Positions 1 to 11,308 of a DNA stretch of 64,000 nucleotides are shown piece after piece. Under the pieces are notes generated by a model. It was not told the DNA's origin. It saw only the letters and a list, made by a program, of their open reading frames with translations, and made no database searches. This stretch comes from Micromussa lordhowensis (lineage: Eukaryota; Cnidaria; Anthozoa; Scleractinia; Lobophylliidae). The stretch is taken from assembly GCA_964020085.1 (NCBI GenBank), contig OZ026607.1:17328122-17392121 (forward strand), written 5' to 3'. Position 1 is the first letter of the stretch, and the number at the start of each line of letters is the position of its first letter. The translations under genes and the position numbers were made by a program.

Positions 1-200
1 TAAAACGCGGGAAATGCTTAATTACATAATAAACAATGTGCGCATATTTCCTCGGCAAACCACGTCGTTGTATGATGAGCGTCAATTCACGTCATTAGAA
101 TTCCAAAAACATCATTGATGACCTAATTTCTATAGTTGCACCTCCCAGATGGATTTTTCGCGGCGTTGGCTATGTATGCACCCCAAGAAATTTCAACAAG

Positions 201-539
201 AAAACCAATAAAAACCCTGGGGTAAGAAAACCAGTAAAAACCCTGGGGTAGGAAAACCAATAAAAACCCTGGGGTAAGAAAACCAATAAAAACCCTGGAG
301 TAAGAAAACCAATAAAAACCCTGGGGTAGGAAAACCAATAACAATCCTGGGGTAAGAAAACCAATAAAAACCCTGGGGTAAGAAAACCATAAAAACCCTG
401 GGGTAAAAAAACAATAAAAACCCTGGGGTAGGAAAACCAATAACAATCCTGGGGTAAGAAAACCAATAAAAACCCTGGGGTAAGAAAACCAATAAAAACC
501 CTGGGGTAGGAAAACCAATAACAATCCTGGGATAAGAAA
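201..539. repeat. 26-bp minisatellite, about 13 copies
   Basis: About thirteen head-to-tail copies of a 26-bp unit containing CCCTGGGGTAAGAAAACC. Two units are 25 bp. Variant units with TAGG and then AACAATCC occur as neighbours at copies 5-6, 9-10 and 12-13, which suggests a higher-order unit of three to four monomers. Because 26 is not a multiple of three, all three minus frames stay open and show the same Phe/Leu/Pro-rich peptide; these are not genes. Confidence 0.95.
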
Positions 540-795
540 CTACTATTTTCCCATCACATAGACGCCCCTGGGGGCTTTTTTTACGTTTGCAGCATTTTAT
601 ATTAGTTACCCCTGGGGTTTTCCTTGGTTGGGTCCGTATTATCATCTTTGCATATCAGAGTAATCCCCTTATGTTTCTACCATATTTTTGTCAGAATTAC
701 CTCCGCGACACTGACGTGCCGTTGTATACCTTAATTAAAATCATGAAATATAGAAAAGAAAAAAATCGTTATTTTTTATAGGAATGCAAAGATGT

Positions 796-852
796 AATAG
801 ACTGATTTCGATATATTAAAATTCAGCCTAAAACAATAGACCTCAGTACCTC
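796..852. mobile_element. Solo end of the ATAGACC palindromic MITE family
   Basis: This segment matches one arm of the palindromic element at 26011-26176: GATTTCGATATATTAAAATT, then CAGCCTAAAACAATAGACCT. No second arm follows, so it is a broken half copy. Confidence 0.7.
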
Positions 853-1084
853 TAGATAATTTTTCTTCAAAACTGTAGTAGGATGATGAAAAGCATGTAT
901 TCTCTTTTGACAATATGTCAAGGTGCAAACTAATTATATTATTTCTTTGATTCTAGTAGTAAATTGTTCGATGGCTGGTTTCAAGCTAATTTGGATTTGC
1001 TGAACCAAGGTTTCTTTTTTTATTAGAGAGAAGTAAACCAGTTGTCATATTAATGAGGAAAGCTTGTTTGAACCCTTTCACTGC

Positions 1085-1502
1085 TTAAGGCGGGGGTAAA
1101 GGTGAATTTAAGTGAAATTTTGGTAAGTTTAAAGGGAGGTTGAAAGGGAAAAAAAAGGGTTATGGAACACCACCAGACAGTTGCCCGACCGCACAATGGC
1201 ACCCCAGGTTGTTGGGCAACTGTTTGGAGTGTATGTACCAATTTTTAATTTCAAACTCTAATTTTAAAACAACAACAAATCTTCAAAATTTCCTATTTCC
1301 ATCAATTTTATTAATCCTTTGAGAAAAACTATTTCTCTCCAAATATACCTAAAAATCACCAAAAAATTTACAAAACAACCCAAAACATAGATAGGTGAGA
1401 TGAGCATAGAGATTCTTGATTGCTTGAAACGTAAACAAGATATTTGCATTAAAAACATAATACCCAGCCAAAATACGGCTTTCGGGTTTACCCCCGCCTT
1501 AA
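1085..1502 (+). mobile_element. TTAA-bounded MITE, copy 1 (418 bp)
   Basis: The element begins TTAAGGCGGGGGTAAA and ends with the inverse, TTTACCCCCGCCTTAA. A near-identical copy of the same 418 bp lies in inverse orientation at 6063-6480. TTAA at both ends fits the target site of piggyBac-type transposases, but the inner end starts GG rather than the usual CC, so the superfamily is an inference from the target site alone. No coding capacity is seen. Confidence 0.85.
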
Positions 1503-1831
1503 TCGAAAGTCATCTTTATTCGTCTGAAATTTGAAATATTTCACCGAGTTGTAGAAACACGAGCTTGGAAGCTTGGGAGAACGAGAAATGCTGTGGGAAC
1601 ACGAGCCGATAGGCGAGTGTTTCCACAGCTTTTACGAGCTCGCCCAAACTTCTCCGAGTGTTTTTTATAACTCGATGGAAACACGGAGAATATACGGCAT
1701 TTTCAATTTTTTTAAAGAAAATTCCGCGACGAAAAAAGACAAAATGTTCACTTTGATCGATCATCAAAATGTAAATTATCTTTGCTCGTGCCATCATTCA
1801 GTGAGCAGCTAGTTCTGAGTTTCTATCGAGG
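1503..1831. other. Intergenic, no recognised feature
   Basis: I see no homology to a known protein, no RNA gene and no clear repeat structure here. The short open frames on both strands lack recognisable domains. Confidence 0.5.
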
Positions 1832-1881
1832 TTTAGTATAAATCTACTAGCCGTTCTCTGATTGGCTACGCTACTCACTAT

Positions 1882-2334
1882 CTATTCTGTTGTGTAAAAG
1901 GATGTAATATCCATAGTAAAAATAAATTTGTCTTCACCCAGGAAATTGAAATCGCGAAAATTTTGTAGTGCGTGTTGACTGTCTTTAACGTAAGACGGTA
2001 AAGATCTGACGATAGGTGCCATAATTTTGTCTAAATAGCTAGAAATGAGTTCGGTAGGGCAACTACACGCAGAGACGATAGGTCGGCCTGGGTTGTTAGG
2101 TTTGTGAATTTTAGGTAAAAAGTAAATACATGAAGTTCTAGGAGTGGTGATGATGAGATTTGTAGCAGTAGCCGGCAAATCTTGTTTTACTATAAGTTCG
2201 TTAATGGTGCTCTTGACAATTTGTTGGTTAGTGGAAGTGAGATCTTTATCAACTTTGGCATAAAAAGAGGTGTCGGAAAGTTGCCGCAAAGCTTTTAAAT
2301 GAGCACGCGCGCGATGTAAAACATGTCCTTTCAT
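1882..2334 (-). pseudogene. PLE reverse transcriptase fragment
   Basis: A 150-residue open frame reads into the RT finger and palm start. It contains YFLPKIHKPNNPGRPIVSAC, a hallmark of Penelope-type RTs, and later FTMDITSFYT, the motif with the first catalytic aspartate. The frame ends just after this motif, so the second catalytic motif, thumb and linker are missing. It lies back to back with the GIY-YIG fragment. It is a dead fragment; the family call is firm. Confidence 0.88.
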
Positions 2335-2341
2335 TTACAAC

Positions 2342-2704
2342 GTTGAGAAATTGTCGGGACCCAAGCGATCCATTAAGATCACAGATCATTTTACCTGTAC
2401 CTCAGCCAGTGTCATCTACTGTATAACTTGCACTCTTTGCAAAAAGTTATATATCGGTGAAACTGGTAGAAGACTAGGCGACCGTTTCCGAGAACACCTT
2501 TGCGACGTAGAGAAAGACGCTTCTAAACCGATTGCTAGACACTTTAATCTGCCAAATCATTCTAAGCAACATATGACAGTCTGCGGCCTCTCCCTACATC
2601 AAGGAAGCACAGAAAGCCGCAAACTGACTCTTGAACAAAGATTTATTTTTCAAATCGGCACTCTTAATCCTCACGGTATCAACGAACGCTTTTCATTCAA
2701 CTAA
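2342..2704 (+). pseudogene. PLE GIY-YIG endonuclease fragment
   Basis: The frame is open from the junction near 2342 and encodes about 120 residues ending at a TAA stop. It shows the GIY-YIG core in its Penelope form: IYCITCTLCKKLYIGETGRR, then GDRFREHL, with a histidine and cysteine-rich context typical of PLE endonucleases. No RT precedes it in frame, so it is a 5'-truncated copy. Typical PLE 3' sequence follows to about 2950, including the hammerhead-like motif. Confidence 0.88.
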
Positions 2705-2800
2705 TTCATTCTGTTGTTTTTCACGTTGCCAGGCACCAACCAATAGCGTAGCTCCACATTTCTGTATATAAACCACACACAACCCACAATTCCTTGATTC

Positions 2801-2834
2801 GCTCCGACGAAGGGCTAACGCTCGAAACGTCAGC
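2801..2834 (+). ncRNA. Hammerhead-ribozyme-like motif in PLE tail
   Basis: The order fits a minimal hammerhead: stem I GCT/AGC (2801-2803 with 2832-2834), core CCGACGA at 2804-2810, stem II GGGC/GCTC (2812-2815 with 2820-2823, TAAC loop), GAAA at 2824-2827, and GTC at 2829-2831 before the cut site. ACGT between core strands is self-complementary, so stem III would form only between two molecules or tandem copies. The expected U at core position 4 is C here, which should weaken or abolish cleavage. Hammerhead motifs are known in PLEs. Confidence 0.55.
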
Positions 2835-2904
2835 TTCCAAATCTCTTTACGGTGGACAATTCACATTATCAACCCAGTTGATAAAACCAAATTATCTTGT
2901 AATA

Positions 2905-2941
<37 letters not shown>

Positions 2942-3001
2942 TCCCCCCTTTATTCATTTGTCTGTGAAAACGATTTAAACGACTAGTAGATTTATACTAA
3001 A

Positions 3002-5058
3002 ACAATTAGATTGTTCGCTCTTCTCGATTTTGACTCGGGCTGCGCCCTCGTCAACTATCACGCGATAGAAAATCTCGAGCCATAACATAATTGTTTAATA
3101 GAAACACGATTTTAAACCAATCAGGATCCGCATTTTCCTTGGGCTTTTTTCTAAAAGAAATTTGGTGCGTCTATTCAATATATTTTTAAAGGCCTTTTAA
3201 ATGACAATTTCACCTGTCCTGTTCTATTTTTAAAGTAGTGAAGATGGAGTTCTTACCCTTTTTATATAACTTAACCCCGGCCTGAAAAAGTAACATTTTC
3301 GGGCGGAGCTTCATCGTGAAGTCCACTTACGGGGCAACACCGCAACACTAATAATCTGCCGGGAGGTAATCCCAAGGGCACGTACAGATAAAACAGGGAA
3401 ATGTGTTTTTCTGAATTCGTGGCGTATCGTTTTAGATTTGAGCCAGACAAAAAGTCTTACACCTCACCACTGTTACCTTTTCGAAAATCGAAACTAACCT
3501 TCTTTCCTTCGTGTATATTCAAAACGATGATATTTTTACTACTCCGAAAACACCACGTAGAGCGTTTTACTCATCGCGAAAGGTCGTTTGCGGTGGCGTT
3601 TTACAACAGGAAATTCCCGTTTTGTTATCGCACTTCAAACATTTTGATACGACGACCTCCCCACAACGGATTTATTACTTACGTGTCCCTGAAAAAATAA
3701 CAGGGCACATTAAATGGGTCTTATTCTACTAGTTGTACAAGTTTCTTTTACTGGGCCAGGGCTAAAATAACAGTCTAGAGTGCTCTTAACCTGTTTGACC
3801 CATCTTACATGTTACAAAGTGAAAGTTTGTTCATTGTCATAATTTATAAGCACTTTGCTAATAGTTTTGATCTTGCAGCTTATGTCGCGAGAGGTTTACT
3901 TAAGATACAAAGTGCTTTGGCTGGCTTCTCTTTAATGGTCTATTATCTGTCTCAGCATCTAAAGAATGAAGGTCTTTTTTTATTTCCTCTTGCTGTTTTT
4001 GGCCGTGATCCGGAGGATCTGTTTAATATCTGATAGTTTCCCACGGCAAGAAAGACAGCCAAGAAACTGGCGCTCTCTGCTTATTACAAACACGAGCTCA
4101 TTATCCAAACACTCGCTTTGACATTTGAAAACGCTGGGGGAGACTCCCAGAAACGTTTTTTTTTGGGGGGGGGGGAGTGTGCGGCGAGCTTCTCGAAACC
4201 CTTCTTTCCTTAACCTAATTCAGACTCTACCCAAAATTCGATGCTTCTTTTCAGACCCTATAATTCTAAAAACATGTTGAATTCAACGCCAGAGCGCATA
4301 AACCAAAGCCTATTTGTGGCCAGAATGGCTCAAAAGCAAGACCCTTTGGCGCCGTACATACCTGTATAACTCATATGAGGGAGAACCCACCCACCCCCCG
4401 CCCCCTGGGTTGAACAGGTTTTGATTCCAATCCATTCTTTACACAAAGGTGTCAAATTAAGGTGATGTGTTTAAAGTATCGTTGCGTTTCCAGTTAACGC
4501 GCAATACATATAAGTCCTTACCCTTTTCCAACCATTTAGGAAATATACAAACGATAAGCTTTGTGTAGCCAAAAGTAAAAGTCAATTAGTTAATTAATTA
4601 AGGCCCTGTTCTGCGTGAATTGACATTTCAAAATATTGACTACGTTGCATGAGCACGTATTATGTTAAGTTTTATCACTTGGTACGTGTTTTTCTTTCCT
4701 GAGCTAATGTTTATTAATTACTCCGGATGTTCGTGGCTTTATATGCACTGAGCATAAGTTTTATGGCAAAAAAATACTTTATAAATTACTCAATGTAAAT
4801 TAGTCAATGTACGTGAGCAGGAAAAAGAAAGTGTAGCGCGATTCAGTCATTAGGATGTTATTTCGCGGAAATTCCAGCACTTGAATTCTGTTTACCCCCG
4901 TAGGATCACAATTCAGACGTGCTAGGATTGAAAATTCCGACTGGTCAGTTTAGAAATAAAACGACTTCAAAGGACGGGTACAAACAGAGAGTTGGGAATT
5001 CAGTCTCGGTCACGTTTGTTTTACGGCAAGTCTTACGTCTATGAGATTAGCGCAAAAT
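3002..5058. other. Intergenic, no recognised gene
   Basis: The open frames here (for example 99 residues at 3401-3700) show no domain, no exon-like splice context and no homology I recognise. A G-rich homopolymer lies near 4157-4173. The 3000-3110 part looks like an old repeat with partial self-complementarity. Confidence 0.5.
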
Positions 5059-5617
5059 TTAAGGTGGCTCTGAACCCCCTTCGTAGAAGTTGTTTCTTAT
5101 CATGCTGATTACAATTTAATAATAAGAAATATTGGGGTCACCGAGCTCGTTTTTGAGTTATAAGCGCTTAAAGCTAAAATTAAGGGTGTTTTTAGCAGGT
5201 CATATTGTTGCTATGGTAACCTATTGTGCCACAAAATTGACATTAACTTGTTCACCAATGATTGGGCAGTCTTTTGATACCAAGATTTTGGTATCAACCG
5301 ATATAGAGTGACTATAAAGAGCCATCAAACTCTAGTGCCCCATTCACACCAACTAAACTAGTTTAACTAAATCAAGTTTAGGTTTTTCAAATTTGTCGAT
5401 TACCCTTTTGAAGTCATTTTAAGAAGACAAATTTCAAACTACTTTGCTAACATATTATATTAAAACATATTTTTGCCTTGTTAAGTTGTGAGGTGTTTAT
5501 GGTATGAGCAACTAAATTGTAACCTTGTTTAGTTAAACCACTTTTAAACATGTGAACAGGTTGGTGTGAATGGTTTATAAGTCTTGAAAAGTTCTGGAAA
5601 CTGTTTCGAGCCACCTT
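5059..5617. mobile_element. TTAAGGTGGCTC-type MITE with nested insertion
   Basis: The left end TTAAGGTGGCTCTGAAC and the right end GGAAACTGTTTCGAGCCACC are inverse-related, and the same ends occur in the complete copy at 26310-26767. A separate element at 5341-5572 interrupts it. The outermost AA of the right TTAA is lost. Confidence 0.75.
5341..5572. mobile_element. CATTCACACCAA-type MITE, nested
   Basis: Ends CATTCACACCAACTAAAC and TTGGTGTGAATG are inverted repeats. The inner arms also pair (GTTTAACTAAA with TTTAGTTAAAC). It sits inside the older element at 5059-5617, so it inserted later. Confidence 0.75.
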
Positions 5618-6062
5618 CATGCGATTCCTTTGTATTACATTGCGCATCCCTATTGCGCACGATTTTCGCGTCATTAGCGCGTGCGCGTACAAAATCTCAA
5701 GATAAGCTCGACAGCGAAATAAATGCTCGTTTTCTCTTAAACGAGCAAGGTGGCCCCCACTTCTTAACACATGAATTTAAATAACACAAGGTTATCTACA
5801 ATATTTATCGATTTGAAGAAAATTTTAAAATTCTGCTTAAAAATATTTTTATTTTAATACTGTATAGAACACGACTTTGGGTAGTGCTGGGTATACGCGC
5901 ACGCAGAGAATTAAATAATTATTTGTAGTATAATCGTAACTCCAGTTTAACTAAAATGGTTAAAAATGTAAGTCCATGGTCTATTTTGTTTAACTTCTCT
6001 AATAAATTAATCCAATAAAAGCTTTTCTTAGAATTTCTAGTGCCCCTTTCGGCTAACTAAGG

Positions 6063-6480
6063 TTAAGGCGGGGGTAAACATGAAAGCCGTAATTTAGCTG
6101 GGTATTATGTTTTTAATGCAAATATCTTGTTTACGTTTCAAGCAATCAAGAATCTCTCTGCTCATCTCACATATCTATGTTTTGGGTTGTTTTGTAAATT
6201 TTTTGGTGATTTTTAGGTATATTTGGAGAAAAATAGTTTTTCTCAAAGGATTAGTAAAATTGATGGAAATAGGAAATTTTGAAGATTTGTTGTTGTTTTA
6301 AAATTAGAGTTTGAAATTAAAAAATTGGTAGACACACTCCAAACAGTTGCCCAACAACCTGGGGTGCCATTGTGCGGTCGGGCAACTGTCTGGTGGTGTT
6401 CCATAACCCTTTTTTTCCCTTTCAACCTCTCTTTAAACTTACCAAAATTTCACTTAAATTCACGTTTACCCCCGCCTTAA
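6063..6480 (-). mobile_element. TTAA-bounded MITE, copy 2 (418 bp, inverted)
   Basis: Inverse copy of 1085-1502, with the same length and only scattered substitutions, bounded by TTAA on both sides. The high similarity suggests recent activity of the family. It ends about 375 bp upstream of the XRN2 start codon. Confidence 0.85.
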
Positions 6481-6820
6481 GTAATGACAACCTCATCGGT
6501 TGTAAAGTTGCTATAAAGGCCATCCATGTTGTGCAAAAATGAGCACGGTGACTCCTATTTTTTATCGCATTTTTTTAAGATACATAACATGATTACCAAC
6601 TGGAGGAAGTTTAAGAAATTTTTTAATACTTCTTTTTAAGTGGAATCACCTAAACTTTCGGCTCCGCGCCTATTTTCGGCATATGTACGCATTGCATGCC
6701 TATATTTAGGAATTGCAAAATCAACTAGCCAGCGGTTAACCAAATAAGAGTACTTCTTCCGTCATTGGAAGAAGCCTCCATTTTATTTTTCACCAACTTT
6801 TAAACGTTTTTCAGTGCTAA

Positions 6821-6842
6821 ATTAACCTTAATTAAGGTTAAT
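6821..6842. promoter_or_regulatory. 22-bp perfect palindrome in XRN2 5' leader
   Basis: ATTAACCTTAA followed by its exact inverse ends 13 bases before the XRN2 ATG. A dyad of this kind could bind a dimeric factor or fold in the mRNA leader; function is not shown. Upstream, at about 6772-6784, GCCTCCATTTT resembles YY1-type promoter sites. Confidence 0.4.
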
Positions 6843-6855
6843 TTGAGCCGTGAGG

Positions 6856-9800
6856 ATGGGAGTTCCAGCATTCTTTCGCTGGCTTTCCAAGAAATATCCA
6901 TCGATCGTGGTACACTGTGTTGAGGAGAAGGTGAGTGTTTGTTAAACTGGGATATCCACGTGTTATAAGCTTTACTTGTTTAAATGGTTTTAAGCCGGGA
7001 ATCTTTCGCACAGTCTCTTCTGTATTTGATCTCTGTCTATGTTAGTGATTGTGGAAATATTTATGTAAAGAATATTAAGGTGTGCCGCTTATAAATCTCT
7101 GCGTGTTGTTCTTCAAAATGAGTTAATGTCATTAGTGCCATAAGCTTATTTAATATCAAGATCCGCAGTGTTCGAGCTTCAAACAAGCCGAGATCTTCTC
7201 GGATCTTCGTAATCATAGTGGAGTACGCAGTAAAGTCAGCCCAGTTTTGAAAATCAACCACCAGAAAGACTGGCAGAGGGTTCAACTTTATTAGTTTGGT
7301 AGTCATTATAAGTAATAAGTAAGCAAACAAGTTCAGGCAACCTACATGTATGCTAACCCTGCTTCCATGCACATAAGATACATGTACATGCATGCATTCA
7401 GTTAACAACAACATCGAGATTAGAAGGGAGCCAATCAAATCAACTGGATCTTGATCTGTTAAAGCAAGTTTTCAGCAAATGAGACAAGTACAATGTATAG
7501 TTATAACATAGCTACATGTACATGTATGCTATCAAACTCAATATACATGTATGTAAGCGTGCATCATAATACAATGATGTACACCAGTGGCATGAGCAAA
7601 GTTAACTGTGCTTTGCAAGAGAAATTATGTTTCCCTTGGCAATGCTAGAAAACAATTGATTTGTGCTTTAAGCTGTGAATTAAGTTTGAAGAGTGCAAAA
7701 GAAGTGTAAGAGTTGCTGAAGGTGCAACTGACAGTAACTCTACATGTAGCTTCTTTGGTACTCTCCCAGCAACCTTATCGTGTCCATCATAACTCCATGA
7801 TGCACAGCTACATGTAAAGGCGTGAATTAATAAAGTATTATTTCATGTTGAGCAACTTGAGCTATCCTGTGTTTACGGGTTAAAAGAGTGTTTATGTCAA
7901 AGCTGATCAAATTTTACTCTGTGTAGCCTCAAATATACAAATTTATAATAATATTTTGTTTGAAGGGCTTCCTGCAAAAAGGGCGTATATCGCTCATTTT
8001 CTGCAGGAGGATCAAGCTAATTTTTGGCAGACTGACTTGTGTTGACATGAAAAACATTGTTCCGTAATTGATTTTGTTGGTTTGCGCTTCGTGTTCGAGA
8101 AATAACGTATGCAAAAAACTCAGTCTTTGAAAAACAAAAGAACAAAAGAAACCTTTTGTTTCATAAAAGCCGCGAGCCGTATCCGACGCCTGCGCTACAT
8201 ACGGCTCGCGGCTTTGCATATCACGCTCGCACGCTCATGTTGATTTCCGAATTTTCGAGCAAAAGAGGGACCGCTCGCAGTCTACGACAATAAGCGATCG
8301 CAGAGATGCTCTTTTGACTTACGGCAGAGCAAAATGTTGACTTCGTGAAGCCTTCAAGGTTAGGGTTCTGTTCCCTGATCCCAGAAGTTCGAAACACTGC
8401 AAATCATGCCGATTTGAAATAAAATTTATGTTATAATCGATTGCTACTTGTTGTCCATTATCTGTGTGAATCCCTGTGTCAATAACTTCCAAAAATCCAC
8501 TTCCTCTTACGGTATGTTGCTGTTTACCAGGCCACCAAACCAATGAAACGTCCACTGAGCGCGATCGCTATGCATGCTTGGGAAGGCTCCTTTCGCCTTG
8601 TGCATACACAACCACATTCCCATTGATCAAGACATTTTAGAAGTCTAAAACCAGTTCTTGCTTTCCAAACATTGACACCAGCAACGCTTGGCAAATGAGC
8701 CACAACTCACGAGAAGCATTTTTTTCTTGGGCAAGAACTGCTCTTGGACTTTGCTGCCTGGATCGACCTGACTTCAAGCAACGATAACATGAGTATATCC
8801 TCGCTCGAACATCAGAGCACATTTTGGTTCTTTAAAACATGCTGGTGACTTACGGGTTTATCAAGGCTTTATGATGCCTCTCAACCACCAGGCAGGCATG
8901 CAAGGTACTTTAAAACAAGGCTTAAAATATTAGTTGACAGAGCTCTAAGGCAGCATGCACTATTTCCTTTTGACGCTCAATCAATTCACGTGTTGTGTTT
9001 CACGTCACAATAACCGATGTAAACAATCCGTTCCCAGATTTCCGCTCGTGCTATTTTCCCTTGACTCAAAAGAAAGTGCAGCTAAGATTCTGTGGGATTT
9101 GATTTTGACTTTGCACACCCTCAACAGTCTGTTTGCTAGATAGGTGCTAAAAGATCTTCAAAAGATGGCGCTTAGAAGACTGAGTTTTTTGCATACGTTA
9201 TTTCTCGAAAACGAAGCGCAAACCAACAAAATCAATTTCGGAACAATGTTTTTCATGTCAACACAAGTCAGTCTGCCAAAAATTAGCTTGATCCTGCAGA
9301 AAATGAAAATCTGCTAAAAAAGCGATATACGCCCTTTTTACAGGAAGCCCTTCGTTTAGTCTGGAACATGCTCCAGTTATCCTCAAGGGTATTTTCATGA
9401 TTCATGAATGGCCTAATTTTTTTCCCGTGAAAATAAAATGTGAAATGGCTTACAAGTTTCATTCTCGTGAATCGTGATTTCATTAGTACATGTACATGTA
9501 GCTGTGAACCGCGATTTGCCATAAAAATTCTCTGTGAAATGAGAAAGAAGTATTTATTTCGGTGTGAACCGTGATTCTGGTTTATCTTAAATTCTTTTTT
9601 TCAACAGTAATTAACAGTATTGCATGACCGTGACCGTGAAAAATCATCCCTTGTTGCTTTGGTCTTTGGTGGCCTTTGCTGTCTCATTTTCAACTCATTT
9701 CACTAACACATACCATTAAATATCACAAATTTATTGGAAAATGCGGCATTTACTTTAGTTTTATTGTATTGAAATCAACCTTAATCTACTGTAGAATTCC

Positions 9801-11273
9801 GAAAGTAATGGCCCCCATTACTGTACTTTTGGAATTCTACGGAAGTTACATGTACATGTACAATAGTCAACTGTAATCAAAGTCATCTTGTGTGATCTAC
9901 ATTAACATTGGCTGCCACCTTCATCCTCTAGAAATTAACACAAATTTTCTTTTTTGCACAATTACAGGGTCGTGAAGTTGATGGTGTTATAGCTCCTATA
10001 AATACAAGTTTACCAAACCCTAATGACTATGAATTTGACAATCTGTACCTGGACATGAATGGAATCATCCATCCTTGTTGCCATCCAGAAAACAAGTAAT
10101 CTCATTTACATTATTCATCATTCTTAAAGGAACTACTTTGGTTTGCACATCTTGAAGAGTTAACCTAAATTTTGCAAGTTCATTGTTTGTAATCTGTGTT
10201 AATCCTTGCCATACATACATTTACATACATACATTACTTTATTTACCCTCGGATTTTAGAGTAGCTTACAGTACTGCTCAAAGGTAAGTTACCACCTCTC
10301 GTCTCGTTTCTCGCGAGACGGGTCTCGTTTCTCGCGAGACGTTTCTCGTTGCTCGCGAGACGCGTCTCATTTCTCTCGAGAATCACTGATGCGTTTAGTA
10401 TGGCATATATTACGCGTAAGAAACAGGACATGTCGAGATTTCATGATCAAAGCGTGGTGTCGAATGTTCACAAGTTTGAATAAAATGTTAGTCCGAGTCA
10501 AGGTTTCGTGATCAAAGCGTGGTGTCGCTTGTTCACAAGTTTGAATAAAATGTTAGTCGAGGTTTCAAGATCAAAGCATGGTTTCGCATGTTTACAAGTG
10601 TGAATAAAAAACGAGTCAAGGTTTGATGGTCAATCCTTTCGCGTATTGGTACTTCCAGTGCACTCGCGAGAAACGAGACACGTCTCGTTTCTCTCGAGAC
10701 GAGTCTCATGAGAAACGAGACACGTCTCGCGAGACGGTGGTAACTTACCTTTGAGCGGTACTGTATGCAGCTAATATCTCCGAGCATTTAGGCATCAGAC
10801 GAGAGATAGACCACCACACCGGGAACTACGTCCCCTACTCTTTTCAAACAGTATGTGGGTTCTTTTACGTCCCACAGAATTAATTATGAAGAGTTGTGAG
10901 ACGGGGCCTACGGTTTATCGTCCTTATCCAAGAAGACTAGAAAGTCTAACCATTTGCAGATGTCATTACAAAGGCAGCACTCTCTCCTCAGTTATTTAAA
11001 GACCCTGAGTGTTGGTCCGGCTGGGGTTTGAACCCGCGACCTCCCGCACGCTAGTCCGGAACTCTACCTACTGAGCTAACCGTTCGGCCATCCTTGTTCC
11101 GTTATGGTTTATTATTATCTCTTTGGTGTTTTTCTATCTTAGTAAACTACTATTTTCAGCTTTCTTTTGATTTAATGGTAATTCTGTTCATGGCCAAAAT
11201 AACTCTTAATTTTAAAGCAGAAGATTTTTATTCTATTATTCATTGCTATTGTATTATTGTTGTTATGTTCTTC

Positions 11274-11308
<35 letters not shown>

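Larger units (their letters stand above)
1832..3001. mobile_element. Rearranged Penelope-like retroelement (PLE)
   Basis: This composite insertion is bounded by a perfect 19-bp inverted repeat, TTTAGTATAAATCTACTAG at 1832-1850 and its complement at 2983-3001. The left half carries a reverse-transcriptase fragment on the minus strand. The right half carries a GIY-YIG endonuclease fragment and 3' sequence on the plus strand. The two halves diverge from a junction near 2335-2345, so two truncated PLE pieces lie head to head. PLEs are known for partial, inverted and tandem insertions. Neither half could encode a working enzyme. Confidence 0.8.

Noticed and set aside
201..539. CRISPR array
   Set aside because: Units are contiguous with no unique spacers, in a eukaryotic genome without cas genes.
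123..645. Three overlapping minus-strand frames of 98-150 residues
   Set aside because: All three encode the same Phe/Leu/Pro peptide because the 26-bp minisatellite cycles through frames; no gene context.
11015..11090. Functional tRNA gene on the minus strand
   Set aside because: The acceptor stem is not closed and the tRNA-like part continues into a SINE body.
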